Origin: a virus
Strand: one strand, 5' to 3'
IMG/VR virus record: IMGVR_UViG_3300022932_000014
Span: 62,001 to 126,000 of that record
DNA: 64,000 bases
Under the pieces are notes generated by a model. That model was not told the origin of the DNA, did not search any database, and saw only the letters and a list, made by a program, of their open reading frames with translations. Below, piece after piece: positions 16,407-24,885 of this stretch. The translations under genes were made by a program, and so were the position numbers. Positions within the stretch are counted from its first letter, which is position 1. Each line of letters starts with the position of its first letter.

Positions 16407-16589
16407 ATGAAAACACTTACTGTCAATAAAACAAATTTAATACACGATTTGAGCATATTTCCTAACTTTTCCAAAACAGGCAGTATTAAAGGAATGAAAA
16501 AACTTTACTACGGTGAAGATGCTTTGCTAATTAAAAGTGGTCGTTATATATACAAAGTTACAGAAGAAGTTTATAATTATTATTCTTAA
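16407..16589 (+). CDS. Hypothetical protein, 60 aa
   Basis: Preceded by TATATTTA, close to a -7 element but lacking the final G and a good -33. Basic, Tyr-rich. Unrecognised. Confidence 0.6.
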   Translation: MKTLTVNKTNLIHDLSIFPNFSKTGSIKGMKKLYYGEDALLIKSGRYIYKVTEEVYNYYS

Positions 16590-16601
16590 AACAAAAACAT
16601 T

Positions 16602-17327
16602 ATGAAAACAGAAATAATTTCCAACGATTTAAGAGGTTTAGAAATTTACGCAAAACCTTTTGTATTTCAGGTAAGAGAAAATAAAAAAGAGTTTTATTAC
16701 TCTGAGATAGGTATTTTAGTAAGTTGCAGATATTACCCTAAGACTGAGGACTATAGTAAAACATATAGAGGTAAGTTTGCAGTTAATGTTCAGTATGACT
16801 ATAGAAGTGCAGACGATTTAAGTAAGTTTGGTTTTGTTAAAAATACTGGTACATACGGAATAGATTTATTTGCTAAAACTTTAGAAGAGGCGATGCAAAT
16901 GACTTTAGATTTCATTGAAAGTGAGTTTACAAGTTACAGAGCTTTTGGCGGAGAAAAATTAAAACAGAAAAATAAAGCAAGTATCAGAGAGGTTGCAAAA
17001 AGCCAGTCATTACATCATTTGGCAAGTTTTTCTAACTTATGGAGTGAAGATAATATTTATCTTACTATTGTGAAAAATGCGGGTGAATTTGATACTTTAA
17101 TGAATTATAGAAAAGTTAATGAGAACAGGCACAACGCTGAATTAAAATATCAAAGCAAATTAAGTGCAAGATTTTCAAAAGATTTCGGAGTTAATATAAG
17201 AGAATGCGCCCCAACATTTACATTCAGATTAGGTAATTTTCAAACTCTAACAGGACTAAATGCAAAAGAAGATCTAAATAAAAATCAGAAAAATACATTA
17301 CAACACGCTTTAAAATATTACAGATAA
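16602..17327 (+). CDS. Hypothetical protein, 241 aa
   Basis: One of the larger unknowns in this block. N-half is beta-rich and aromatic (FYYSEIGILVSCRYYPK), a helix FAKTLEEAMQMTLDFIESEF follows, then a basic region. No catalytic motif visible. One-base overlap with the next gene. Confidence 0.7.
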   Translation: MKTEIISNDLRGLEIYAKPFVFQVRENKKEFYYSEIGILVSCRYYPKTEDYSKTYRGKFAVNVQYDYRSADDLSKFGFVKNTGTYGIDLFAKTLEEAMQMTLDFIESEFTSYRAFGGEKLKQKNKASIREVAKSQSLHHLASFSNLWSEDNIYLTIVKNAGEFDTLMNYRKVNENRHNAELKYQSKLSARFSKDFGVNIRECAPTFTFRLGNFQTLTGLNAKEDLNKNQKNTLQHALKYYR

Positions 17328-17692
17328 TGAAAACAGTTTATATTACTTTTCAATCAGGCAAAAAAGAACCTATAGTTTCTATGTTATCAGTAATAAATCA
17401 TGGGCAAGTTCTAGAAGATGGGCGTATAAGATACTTAACAAAAGATGGTATAAAAATACAAACTATAGAGGAGATAACTAATAATAATGTAAGTGTTGTT
17501 GAAAAATCAAAAATTGATATTAAAGAGAGCTTATATTATTGGTACAGAAGACACCCAAACAATCTAGATAAACCACTGATAGAAGACGAAAATCTTGAAA
17601 TGGGGGAAGATTATTTTGGTAACTCATGGAGGTACGGCTTAAAATTACTAGTAACACAGAAAGATATTAAATACAAATTAATCCTTGAATAA
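17327..17692 (+). CDS. Hypothetical protein, 121 aa
   Basis: Beta-rich start (TVYITFQSGKKEPIVS), then YYWYRRHPNN in the middle. Unrecognised. Confidence 0.65.
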   Translation: MKTVYITFQSGKKEPIVSMLSVINHGQVLEDGRIRYLTKDGIKIQTIEEITNNNVSVVEKSKIDIKESLYYWYRRHPNNLDKPLIEDENLEMGEDYFGNSWRYGLKLLVTQKDIKYKLILE

Positions 17693-17694
17693 TC

Positions 17695-17946
17695 ATGAAA
17701 CAAAATATTATATTATTTATAGCGGTATTTATTGCAATAGGCTCTCTTTGTTATTTTGCTTTTATTTCGGGCGAAAAGAATAGAGACACAGAAATTTTAA
17801 TGCTAAAAATACAAAACCAACTGTCTTTTAAATCTGGTCAAGAAAGTAAACAGAAAGAAATTGAAAATCGCGCAAAAAAGATAAATAAAGAGTGTTTTAC
17901 AAACGCAGACATAGAAAAAATCATATTTAATGAAAAACAATTATGA
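17695..17946 (+). CDS. Small membrane-anchored protein, 83 aa
   Basis: N-terminal membrane segment (about 5-23) then a hydrophilic coiled-coil-like stretch. Two recurrent-motif copies lie inside (TCGGGCGAAAAG, TCGCGCAAAAAAG). ATGA overlap with the next gene. Confidence 0.6.
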   Translation: MKQNIILFIAVFIAIGSLCYFAFISGEKNRDTEILMLKIQNQLSFKSGQESKQKEIENRAKKINKECFTNADIEKIIFNEKQL

Positions 17947-18086
17947 AAGAAATAGACATAGATACCTTAATAGAGTATCTGCAAGAAGAGAAGAAAAACG
18001 GCGGAAAAACAATTAAATACAAAGGAACAGTTTTATGCCCTGAAAACTTTAACTCAATAGTAATAACAACAGAAAAACAAATGTAA
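17943..18086 (+). CDS. Hypothetical protein, 47 aa
   Basis: Overlaps its neighbours by 4 bases and 1 base. KKNGGKT is encoded by a CGGCGGAAAAAC motif copy. Unrecognised. Confidence 0.55.
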   Translation: MKEIDIDTLIEYLQEEKKNGGKTIKYKGTVLCPENFNSIVITTEKQM

Positions 18087-18301
18087 TGGAAAGATATTAT
18101 TATATTACAGGATATTGGAAAGACACAAACGAAAACTTTGAAGATTATATTGTAAAAGATGGAGATTTTACACAAGATCAAGAATTAAATGATGATGATG
18201 TATTTTTCTACGGTTTATCTGAGGATGATATTTTAAATTGTATCGCTTTTGGATGGGGCACAGAATTAGAATTTATTATAACAGAATATAAAGAGTATTA
18301 G
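18086..18301 (+). CDS. Hypothetical acidic protein, 71 aa
   Basis: Asp/Glu/Tyr-rich; the acidic run DQELNDDDVFFYG is notable. Unrecognised. Confidence 0.6.
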   Translation: MERYYYITGYWKDTNENFEDYIVKDGDFTQDQELNDDDVFFYGLSEDDILNCIAFGWGTELEFIITEYKEY

Positions 18302-18303
18302 TT

Positions 18304-18507
18304 ATGAAAATAGAAGTTAGCAAAAAAGATTTATATGTATCAATTATAATAGATCAAGGAGAAATAACAGGAAATTTAGAGGCTTATAATACAGGAAGAT
18401 GTAAAGAATATTCATTTGAAGCAGATTGGTTTTCTTCTGATGAAGCCGAGGAATTTTATAATGAAAACTATAATGAGATAGAAGAACAAATACAAGCTAA
18501 ACTATGA
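18304..18507 (+). CDS. Hypothetical acidic protein, 67 aa
   Basis: Beta start, acidic Glu-rich C-half (DEAEEFYNENYNEIEEQ). ATGA overlap with the next gene. Several acidic proteins follow each other here. Confidence 0.6.
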   Translation: MKIEVSKKDLYVSIIIDQGEITGNLEAYNTGRCKEYSFEADWFSSDEAEEFYNENYNEIEEQIQAKL

Positions 18508-18701
18508 AAGATTTAACAACAGAAAATATATTAATTTGGTTTGAAGTTTATATATCAGGCGAAGAAGAGGGTACAGAAACAATTGCTTTATTCGATGAAG
18601 AACAACAAGCAAAAGATTATATTAAAGCTAATCCTGAAATGAATTTGGATTATGATAAATGGCAATATAACACTAAAACAAAAGAAAATGAAAAACTCTG
18701 A
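18504..18701 (+). CDS. Hypothetical acidic protein, 65 aa
   Basis: Contains IALFDEEQQAKDYIKANPE, a pattern seen in small phage proteins that process counts or strings of unknown role. Unrecognised. Confidence 0.6.
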   Translation: MKDLTTENILIWFEVYISGEEEGTETIALFDEEQQAKDYIKANPEMNLDYDKWQYNTKTKENEKL

Positions 18702-18870
18702 TAGAAATTTAATGGTAATAAAAAACTTTATATTATTCCTATCTCATAGCGAAGAAGGAGACATTGACGCAGATATAGACTTAAACTTAACAGCTAATGA
18801 TCTTTATAAACTTGCAGAAGATTATATTGAAGAAGACCATGTTGACGGGAGAGACAATGAAGAAGACTAA
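18688..18870 (+). CDS. Hypothetical acidic protein, 60 aa
   Basis: The start at 18688 (14-base overlap) is chosen over an in-frame ATG at 18652. Strongly acidic (EEGDIDADIDL and a terminal DEE-type tail). Confidence 0.55.
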   Translation: MKNSDRNLMVIKNFILFLSHSEEGDIDADIDLNLTANDLYKLAEDYIEEDHVDGRDNEED

Positions 18871-18900
18871 TTTTTGGCAAAACAAATAAAAACAGTTAAA

Positions 18901-19056
18901 ATGACCATAACTAAAACAAAAACCAACAGTGTAACATACTACGAGTGTCAACCAATAGACGGAATATGTTTATTTGCATTCACTAAAAGAAGATTACTTA
19001 TAGACTTATGTAAAGTTTATGGAATCAATTTGTTTAACCCTTTAAATTTGAATTAA
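18901..19056 (+). CDS. Hypothetical basic protein, 51 aa
   Basis: The ATG at 18901, following the AAAAACAGTTAAA leader, is chosen over a TTG at 18874. Unrecognised. Confidence 0.55.
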   Translation: MTITKTKTNSVTYYECQPIDGICLFAFTKRRLLIDLCKVYGINLFNPLNLN

Positions 19057-19057
19057 G

Positions 19058-19267
19058 ATGAAGAAAGAAATTAATATCAACTTAGGATTTCCTTATACCA
19101 TTTTTGCAGTTTGTACAGCAATGATAGGATATACAATTCATAACAGTGTTTTTTGGTCTATTGTTGATTTTTTCTTCGCGCCAATTGCGTGGATAAAATG
19201 GCTAATATGCCATGAAGTTACATTGAGAGTAATAAAAGAAACGTTTAACTGGTTTTTCGCGGGATAA
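19058..19267 (+). CDS. Small membrane protein, 69 aa
   Basis: Hydrophobic and aromatic through most of its length with likely two membrane passes (about 10-30 and 29-46). Two recurrent-motif copies (TTCGCGCCAATT, TTTCGCGGGAT) are within it. Confidence 0.6.
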   Translation: MKKEININLGFPYTIFAVCTAMIGYTIHNSVFWSIVDFFFAPIAWIKWLICHEVTLRVIKETFNWFFAG

Positions 19268-19287
19268 AAAACTTAAAAAGAAATAAG

Positions 19288-19485
19288 ATGGAAGACATAG
19301 TGTTTGAAACAGAAGATTCACCTGCAATTATAGCAACAAAAACAGTTCTTATACACGCAGGTAGCCCAACTTTAAAAACAGAGCTTAAAAGGCTTAATAT
19401 TGATTACTCTAAAGTAACAAAAGGACTAAACACTTATTTTTATTTAAGTGGGAAAGAAATTGGTAAGATAAGAGTTAAACTTTAA
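19288..19485 (+). CDS. Hypothetical protein, 65 aa
   Basis: Small alpha/beta protein, basic C-terminus (GKEIGKIRVKL). Unrecognised. Confidence 0.6.
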   Translation: MEDIVFETEDSPAIIATKTVLIHAGSPTLKTELKRLNIDYSKVTKGLNTYFYLSGKEIGKIRVKL

Positions 19486-19494
19486 AATTAGATT

Positions 19495-19722
19495 ATGAAA
19501 ACAGAATTTGATTTACGCTTTGAACGCGCGAAAAAAGAAATAGAAGAGGAGATTAAAAACGGGCTATTACCTAACACAGTTAAAAATCTAGATGAGATAG
19601 ACCAATATGCCGATTGTCATTACTTTGGAGGATTTACAGACGAAGGGTATGAAATATCTGAAAACTATGAATTAGAAAACGAAGTACAAGAAGCTATTAA
19701 CCAATGGTTAGAAACAAGATGA
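19495..19722 (+). CDS. Hypothetical acidic protein, 75 aa
   Basis: Two acidic helices around a central CHYFGGFTDEGYE. The ERAKKEIEEE segment is encoded across an ACGCGCGAAAAAAG motif copy. ATGA overlap with the methylase-like gene. Confidence 0.6.
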   Translation: MKTEFDLRFERAKKEIEEEIKNGLLPNTVKNLDEIDQYADCHYFGGFTDEGYEISENYELENEVQEAINQWLETR

Positions 19723-20357
19723 AGTGCTTAATTGGGTGCGAAGAGAGCCAAGCTGTAGCAATAGAGCTTAGAAAATTAGGTCATGAAGCTTATAGTTGTG
19801 ACTTACAAGAATGTTCTGGAAATAACCCAGACTTTCATTTTCAAATCGACGTTTTTGAAGCTATTAAAGGCGGATGGTTGACAACTCAATCAGGTAAAAG
19901 AGTTTACATTGATAAGTGGGATTTAGGTATTTTCTTTCCAAATTGCCAATATCTCACAGTTTCAGCTAATAAATGGTATAAAGACCAGCCTCCGAGAGCA
20001 TCAGGCACTTTAGTTGGTGCGGAAAGAAGACAAGCAAGAGAAGAAGCAATTGATTTCTTTATGAGATTATATAATTGTGACATTCCTAAAATAGCTATAG
20101 AAAATCCTATAGGTGTGATGAGTAGTAGATTTAGAAAACCTGATCAGGTAATTCAACCGTGGATGTTTGGCCACAATGAATGTAAAGCAACCTGTCTTTG
20201 GCTTAAAAACCTACCTTTATTAATACCAACAAATATTGTGGAAGGCAGAGAGCAGAATATATGGAAAATGCCACCTTCAAAAGACAGAGCAAAATTAAGA
20301 AGTAAGACCTTCACAGGAATTGCAAAAGCTATTGCAAACCAATTTACAAAAACCTAA
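19719..20357 (+). CDS. Cytosine-C5 DNA-methyltransferase-like protein 1
   Basis: 212 aa from the ATG at 19719 (an in-frame ATG at 19704 is inside the previous gene). It matches a phage family usually annotated as DNA cytosine methyltransferase: a cofactor-site start MKCLIGCEESQAVA with GHEAYSCD, a PNCQYL block (about 73-78) in the place of the catalytic PPC/PCQ motif, ENPIGVMSS (about 132-140) as the ENP motif, then WMFGHNECKATCLWLKNLP and a C-terminal MPPSKDRAK...TFTGIAKA. It is short for a restriction-type methylase and lacks a visible target-recognition domain. A homologue of similar layout is encoded at 25307. Confidence 0.7.
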   Translation: MKCLIGCEESQAVAIELRKLGHEAYSCDLQECSGNNPDFHFQIDVFEAIKGGWLTTQSGKRVYIDKWDLGIFFPNCQYLTVSANKWYKDQPPRASGTLVGAERRQAREEAIDFFMRLYNCDIPKIAIENPIGVMSSRFRKPDQVIQPWMFGHNECKATCLWLKNLPLLIPTNIVEGREQNIWKMPPSKDRAKLRSKTFTGIAKAIANQFTKT

Positions 20358-20371
20358 AAATCCTGGAAATT

Positions 20372-20644
20372 ATGAAAATTTATGTAACAAGAAACAATGA
20401 GCCAATATTTGAGACAGGAACAGGAATAAGTGCAGGTAAAGAAACTTTATTTGGTTCTTATAGAGACAGATATCCTGATAATGGTTGGAGCGAATTACGG
20501 AGAGTCAATATGGAAATTGGCGGAGTAAAAGAAGTAAAACTCACAAAAGAGTTAAAAGAGGTATTAATAACAGACTTAGCTTATTGTTATGGAGGAAACA
20601 GCTCTATATTTTTAAATAAACTTAAAGAATTCAAAATATTATGA
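20372..20644 (+). CDS. Hypothetical protein, 90 aa
   Basis: Contains SYRDRYPDNGWSELRRVNMEIGG in the middle, otherwise unremarkable; ATGA overlap with the next gene. Confidence 0.6.
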   Translation: MKIYVTRNNEPIFETGTGISAGKETLFGSYRDRYPDNGWSELRRVNMEIGGVKEVKLTKELKEVLITDLAYCYGGNSSIFLNKLKEFKIL

Positions 20645-20919
20645 AAAAAGCCTTAGAATGGTTTAATAGTATAGGAAATACTAGAAGACAAGAATTAGCT
20701 TTAGAACATTTTGGAACTGATTTGCTACTAGATGAAGATATCCTAAAGATCTATACAGAAGAACATCGTTATTATATTGAGTTTGATGGTAAAAGAAAGT
20801 TTCTGTGTTTGTTTCCTCTCGGCGAAAAAGAGAAAGAAAAGGACTTTAAAACACTTGAAGAAGCCATGAATTATATGTTAATTGATTCAGGTATCAAAGA
20901 AGTAACAATTAAAAATTAA
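20641..20919 (+). CDS. Hypothetical protein, 92 aa
   Basis: Helical start, LFPLGEKEKEKDFKTLEEAMNYM in the middle encoded across a TCGGCGAAAAAG motif copy. Unrecognised. Confidence 0.6.
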   Translation: MKKALEWFNSIGNTRRQELALEHFGTDLLLDEDILKIYTEEHRYYIEFDGKRKFLCLFPLGEKEKEKDFKTLEEAMNYMLIDSGIKEVTIKN

Positions 20920-20923
20920 TGTT

Positions 20924-21331
20924 ATGCCAACTAAACAAGAAACAATAGACAGCTTAGTACCTACATCAAATTATTTAGGTAGCTTCGTAAGAAAAATGGT
21001 AACAGATATTACAGTTGAAAGTAAACTAACAGTTGAATATCTGAAGAAAGGTGATGTTTTAATACTTAAAAGTCAAATAAAATATCGCCCAAGCGTCGTC
21101 ATAAAAGTGAAAGAAACATATGTTATAGTAATTCCTTTAACCTCAAGTGAGAATGAACATTGTATGTGTGAGTCTAAAAGTAGGTTTTTAAAAGACGGAT
21201 GCTTTGCAAATAACTACGAAATTGTTCCCATGGAATTAGCTAAGGCTAGTTTTGTATCAGTTTACGATAACCCTAAGCTGTTAAATACCGCAATAAAAGA
21301 ATTAAAAGAATTTATTAAGAAAAATATATGA
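20924..21331 (+). CDS. PemK/SH3-barrel-like conserved phage protein, 135 aa
   Basis: The core LKKGDVLILKSQIKYRPSVV followed by IVIPLTSS resembles PemK/MazF-type beta barrels (GDvv......RP.vVi......vivvplTs). Later blocks ESKSRFLKDG and YDNPKLLNTAIKELKEFI recur in Bacteroidetes phage proteins. No evidence of an antitoxin neighbour, so toxin activity is not claimed. Confidence 0.55.
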   Translation: MPTKQETIDSLVPTSNYLGSFVRKMVTDITVESKLTVEYLKKGDVLILKSQIKYRPSVVIKVKETYVIVIPLTSSENEHCMCESKSRFLKDGCFANNYEIVPMELAKASFVSVYDNPKLLNTAIKELKEFIKKNI

Positions 21332-21630
21332 GCAAAGAAAGAGAAAATTTCATAGATAAATATATTAAAGATGCGTTTTTCTGGATTAGAAATGAAGAGG
21401 AATCAGAATTTATTCAGGGAGTTTTAATTGAATTTGGGCTTTGTAATCCAATAGGAGAGAAGTCACCAATTAAATATAGTGATAAACTTACTAATATTTG
21501 TACTTTTAACCCTGATATTCACCACAAAACAATATATTTTCAAAGAGCTGATGTATGGTTGCCGAATGCGAGATATAGAGAACCTGTGGATTATGAGCAA
21601 TTTTACTACGATTATTTTTCAATTGATTAA
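21328..21630 (+). CDS. Hypothetical protein, 100 aa
   Basis: ATGA overlap with the previous gene. Aromatic and acidic; YREPVDYEQFYYDYF at the C-terminus. Unrecognised. Confidence 0.6.
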   Translation: MSKERENFIDKYIKDAFFWIRNEEESEFIQGVLIEFGLCNPIGEKSPIKYSDKLTNICTFNPDIHHKTIYFQRADVWLPNARYREPVDYEQFYYDYFSID

Positions 21631-21640
21631 ATAAGAAAGT

Positions 21641-21826
21641 ATGAAACCAGATGCAACACTAGAAGATTATAAAAACAGAGAAAAATTTCTAATTGAGTAC
21701 ATAAAAAGTCAAATTTTTAAAAAGCAAAAAACTGCTGAACAATTTAATACATCTGAACATTATTCTGAATGTAGAGCGTACAAAGACATTTTATATAAAT
21801 TAGAGAAAGATTCATTAGGAAATTAA
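21641..21826 (+). CDS. Hypothetical helical protein, 61 aa
   Basis: Charged helical protein; last member of the operon before a promoter. Unrecognised. Confidence 0.6.
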   Translation: MKPDATLEDYKNREKFLIEYIKSQIFKKQKTAEQFNTSEHYSECRAYKDILYKLEKDSLGN

Positions 21827-21838
21827 AAATAAACTATT

Positions 21839-21846
21839 TACATTTG
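21839..21846 (+). promoter_or_regulatory. Probable promoter (-7 element) for the exported-protein pair
   Basis: TACATTTG matches TAnnTTTG and lies 47 bases before the lipoprotein gene. The -33 position holds TTA rather than TTG. Confidence 0.55.
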
Positions 21847-21893
21847 CAAAACAAAACCCTTGAGCGGGAAAATAAACTCAAAAACAAATTAAG

Positions 21894-22778
21894 ATGAAGA
21901 AAAGAATTATTTTAGGAATTGCTATTTTAGCATCAATGGTTTCATGTTCAACAGAGGAAACACAAGAATCAAATGTACAAACAACAGATGTAGTATTTAC
22001 AATTGATCAACCAAGTACGCCAACTACAGGAAAACAAATTAAGCGTTTAAATGTACCTGTATGGGTTAACACAATTAAAATTAAAGCAGTTTCTAATGTA
22101 TTTACTTACTCGACAGAGGATAATTATACATTTGACACTCAAAACGGCGCTTCTTACATTGGACTTGATAATGTAGCAATTGGAGCCAATACATTTACAG
22201 CTTCTACAACAACGGATTCACCACAATTTTTTCAGTTAACTAATTACACAGTTAATTCTGGAAACAATGAAGCTAAATTTACAACAGCTTTAGATAATAT
22301 TGACAATGAAAATCCTTATGTACTTTATACAGGATCAGCTACAGCCACAATTGCTTCAACAGGATCTTCAGTAGTAGCTTTACCAATGACAACTCAAAAT
22401 GGTCGTATTTTAAGTGTTTTTCAAGTTACGGATCAATTAAGATCATTAGGCTTGCAAGCTAAAATTACAGCAAGTGTTACAGGAGAAGCAACACAAACAG
22501 CAATTACCAAGGGAAATGAACTTTGCACCTTCAAATGGAGTAATGCTAATTCGTTGGCAGATAAAGAAGTGACATATAAAATTGAAGTATCTTCTATTAA
22601 TGCACAATCAACAATCTTAAAAACGTATGAAGTTAAACAGAAAGTAATTGCAAGCACCTCACTATCTTGTTTTTATACAATTGATTCTAGCGGAATTACT
22701 TTGACCAAAAATGACATTAAGATTACACTTAATTTCCAGGATTGGAAAGAACTTAACTGTGTAGATTGTAATAACTAA
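21894..22778 (+). CDS. Exported lipoprotein, 294 aa
   Basis: Signal peptide MKKRIILGIAILASMVSC with a lipobox ending VSC, cleaved before the Cys; the mature start CSTEE resembles the acidic surface-export signal of Flavobacteriia lipoproteins. The mature part is Ser/Thr/Asn-rich and beta-stranded, as in carbohydrate-binding or fimbrial-type surface domains. Cysteines are few until a CVDC pair at the end. A phage-made surface lipoprotein could block superinfection or alter the host envelope; that is inference. It overlaps the next gene by one base. Confidence 0.75.
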   Translation: MKKRIILGIAILASMVSCSTEETQESNVQTTDVVFTIDQPSTPTTGKQIKRLNVPVWVNTIKIKAVSNVFTYSTEDNYTFDTQNGASYIGLDNVAIGANTFTASTTTDSPQFFQLTNYTVNSGNNEAKFTTALDNIDNENPYVLYTGSATATIASTGSSVVALPMTTQNGRILSVFQVTDQLRSLGLQAKITASVTGEATQTAITKGNELCTFKWSNANSLADKEVTYKIEVSSINAQSTILKTYEVKQKVIASTSLSCFYTIDSSGITLTKNDIKITLNFQDWKELNCVDCNN

Positions 22779-23329
22779 TGAAAAAACTATTATTAGCTCT
22801 TCTTATCACAGGATCAGTATACTCTCAGAATTATGAGTTGTATACTGGCTCTGTTTTAAGTGAGGATAAAAGTGTAGGTTATTTGATTGGCGTGAATTTC
22901 ATAATAAAAACTAATCAAAATAGAGAGTATTTAAATGACATTTTATTGGGGGTGGAGCATTCGGCATATATGTCGGGAAATAAAACAATTGGAATAAATA
23001 AAGAAACTGTTTCAAATGATTGTAATTGTACTTCGGAAGATTTAAATTTCGGCGGAGAAAAAACTATAAAGAAAGAAACAAGAGCCGTAAGCCTAAACTT
23101 TGGAGTAAGTATTTGTGAAACGTGTTGGTTAAAACAATTGTATTTAATATCAGGAGTAACAAACTATCAACACATTACTCTAGTCGACGGCAATAAAGCT
23201 TCAGAGTACCGAACAATGCAAATTGATGCAGGTTTAAAGTATTTTATAAAAATCAAGAACAGTTTTGTAACAGTAACAAGTAAATTTAATCCAGAAACGG
23301 TTTCTTTCGCTTTAGGGTTTTCAAAATAA
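22778..23329 (+). CDS. Exported outer-membrane-like protein, 183 aa
   Basis: A classical signal peptide (MKKLLLALLITGSVYSQ, cleavage near SQN) followed by alternating beta strands ending in an aromatic strand VSFALGFSK, as in small outer-membrane barrels. Two Cys pairs (CNC, CETC) are in the middle. Its one-base overlap with the lipoprotein gene implies a joint function in the envelope. Confidence 0.65.
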   Translation: MKKLLLALLITGSVYSQNYELYTGSVLSEDKSVGYLIGVNFIIKTNQNREYLNDILLGVEHSAYMSGNKTIGINKETVSNDCNCTSEDLNFGGEKTIKKETRAVSLNFGVSICETCWLKQLYLISGVTNYQHITLVDGNKASEYRTMQIDAGLKYFIKIKNSFVTVTSKFNPETVSFALGFSK

Positions 23330-23340
23330 AAATTAAAATT

Positions 23341-24006
23341 ATGAATCAATTTAAAAAAGCTCAGGTGGTAAAACTACCAACAAAGGAAAAATCAGACTTA
23401 GGTTTAACTTTTTTATACGGTGAGACGGTATTTGATCAGTATTCTCAGTGTTCATCAGAACTGCAATCAAGGTTTAGCAAATTCTTTAACTTATATATTA
23501 TTTCAGATGATAAAATAGAGGATGGTGATTGGTATTTTGATGGTACAGATTTAATACATCAAAAAAGTCAGTATAATGATGGTTTAGTTGATGGAAATAG
23601 TGATGCTAAAAAAGTTATAGCTACAACAGATACTTCATTAAAAGTAAAACAGTGGTTAGATTATGCTGATGATTCAGTAAATATTTCTTTACCTCAACCA
23701 TCTCAACAATTTATTGAAAAATTTATTGAAGAGTATAATAAAGGTAATGCGATTAAAAATGTTTTAGTTGGATATGAACAAGGTCTAAATAAGCCCTTGC
23801 ATGAAGCTTTAAGAGATTCCTCTCCATTAGTTTTTGAGAGATTAAAAATTAATTCTAAAGACAACACTATTACAATTAAGGAATTAAAAGACAGTTGGAA
23901 TAGAGAAGAGTTTATTCAATTACTCAAAGAATTTAGAAACGGTTTACTTCCAACGACTCAAGTAGAAATTGAGTATACTAACAAATGGATTGAAGAAAAT
24001 TTATAA
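23341..24006 (+). CDS. Conserved Bacteroidetes phage hypothetical protein, 221 aa
   Basis: Blocks NLYIISDDKIEDGDWYFD, KKVIATTDTSL, LPQPSQQFIEKFIEEYNKGN and ITIKELKDSWNREEF are recurrent in phage proteins from Bacteroides and Flavobacterium that have no assigned function. Shares the upstream promoter with the exported pair. Confidence 0.7.
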   Translation: MNQFKKAQVVKLPTKEKSDLGLTFLYGETVFDQYSQCSSELQSRFSKFFNLYIISDDKIEDGDWYFDGTDLIHQKSQYNDGLVDGNSDAKKVIATTDTSLKVKQWLDYADDSVNISLPQPSQQFIEKFIEEYNKGNAIKNVLVGYEQGLNKPLHEALRDSSPLVFERLKINSKDNTITIKELKDSWNREEFIQLLKEFRNGLLPTTQVEIEYTNKWIEENL

Positions 24007-24011
24007 TAACA

Positions 24012-24074
24012 GGCCAAGCACTTGGGTAAAGGGTGAGAAATAATATCATCAAGGTTCGACTCCTTGTTTGGCCG
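24012..24074 (+). pseudogene. tRNA-like element lacking the anticodon arm
   Basis: GGCCAAG (24012-24018) pairs with TTTGGCC (24067-24073) as a 7-bp acceptor stem with one G-U pair, followed by a G. CAAGG-TTCGACT-CCTTG (24050-24066) is a perfect T arm with a canonical T loop. A D-arm-like CTTGGGTAAAGGGTGAG follows the acceptor. Only about 12 A/T-rich bases remain between D and T arms, so no anticodon stem can form, and no CCA is encoded. Total 63 bases. Confidence 0.5.
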
Positions 24075-24090
24075 CTAAAAAATAAAATAT

Positions 24091-24423
24091 ATGAATATTC
24101 CTCAAATAAATAAAACTTATAATTACTTTGATGATGGTAAAATATCGTTCAGTAGGTTAGAAGAAGTAGAAATAAAAGAGTTAATTCCTTTTAATAAAGC
24201 CAGTAAAAAACTTTTAAAAGAGTGGCAAAAAGAGGTTAAACAATGTGATTGGTTATACAGCGAACACACAGACTATTTTGTAAAAGGATACCTTAAAGAC
24301 ACTAAAGAGAATATAGTATTCGTTAGATGTAAGAGAATAAACGGTTGGTTTAGTTTAGGTTGGAATGCAGGAAGATTAGATATTGATGGGAGTTTAATTA
24401 AAATTATATGTGATGGAAAATAA
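24091..24423 (+). CDS. Hypothetical protein, 110 aa
   Basis: Mixed alpha/beta, with SEHTDYFVKGYLKDTKENIVFVR. Unrecognised. Overlaps the next gene by 11 bases. Confidence 0.6.
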   Translation: MNIPQINKTYNYFDDGKISFSRLEEVEIKELIPFNKASKKLLKEWQKEVKQCDWLYSEHTDYFVKGYLKDTKENIVFVRCKRINGWFSLGWNAGRLDIDGSLIKIICDGK

Positions 24424-24706
24424 AGAAGAATTTAACATAGATGAATACACAAGAAAAGTATTTGATTTAGAGTTTGATGAATCTCCTAATTCAGTTGATT
24501 TAAGAAGTTGCTGTAAGGGAGATCAATTAAAATGTAGAGATGGATCTATAATGTATTACAAACAACCCTTACCAAGTGAATACTTTTATGACCATGAAAT
24601 TAGTTTTGATAAAGAAGGTAAACGATCAGCATCAAGAACTCATTCGGGAAAGACATTAAAAGCTTCAAATAGTGATACAGATATAGTAGAAATAATAAGA
24701 AAATGA
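24413..24706 (+). CDS. Hypothetical protein, 97 aa
   Basis: The ATG at 24413 is preferred to the GTG at 24410. Acidic N-half, Ser/Lys-rich C-half (SASRTHSGKTLKASNS). Unrecognised. Confidence 0.6.
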   Translation: MENKEEFNIDEYTRKVFDLEFDESPNSVDLRSCCKGDQLKCRDGSIMYYKQPLPSEYFYDHEISFDKEGKRSASRTHSGKTLKASNSDTDIVEIIRK

Positions 24707-24885
24707 CATACAATAAAAAATTAGTTTTAGATTCTATCGAAGACTATAAATCAAAATCGGCGGAAAAAAAGATTAAAACAAAAGAATTTCTTGAAACTCA
24801 CCTAAGAATACAAAAAGAAAACAGAGTAAAACAAGACAAACCAACACAATTATTTCTAAGAACAATAAACATATATAACCTATGA
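24703..24885 (+). CDS. Hypothetical basic protein, 60 aa
   Basis: Lys-rich helical protein; KSAEKKIKTKE is encoded over a TCGGCGGAAAAAAAG motif copy (24758-24763 core). ATGA overlaps at both ends. Confidence 0.6.
   Translation: MTYNKKLVLDSIEDYKSKSAEKKIKTKEFLETHLRIQKENRVKQDKPTQLFLRTINIYNL

Noticed and set aside
20924-21331. Toxin of a PemK/MazF toxin-antitoxin pair
   Set aside because: The barrel-like core is present, but no antitoxin-like gene is adjacent and the family is common as a plain phage hypothetical.
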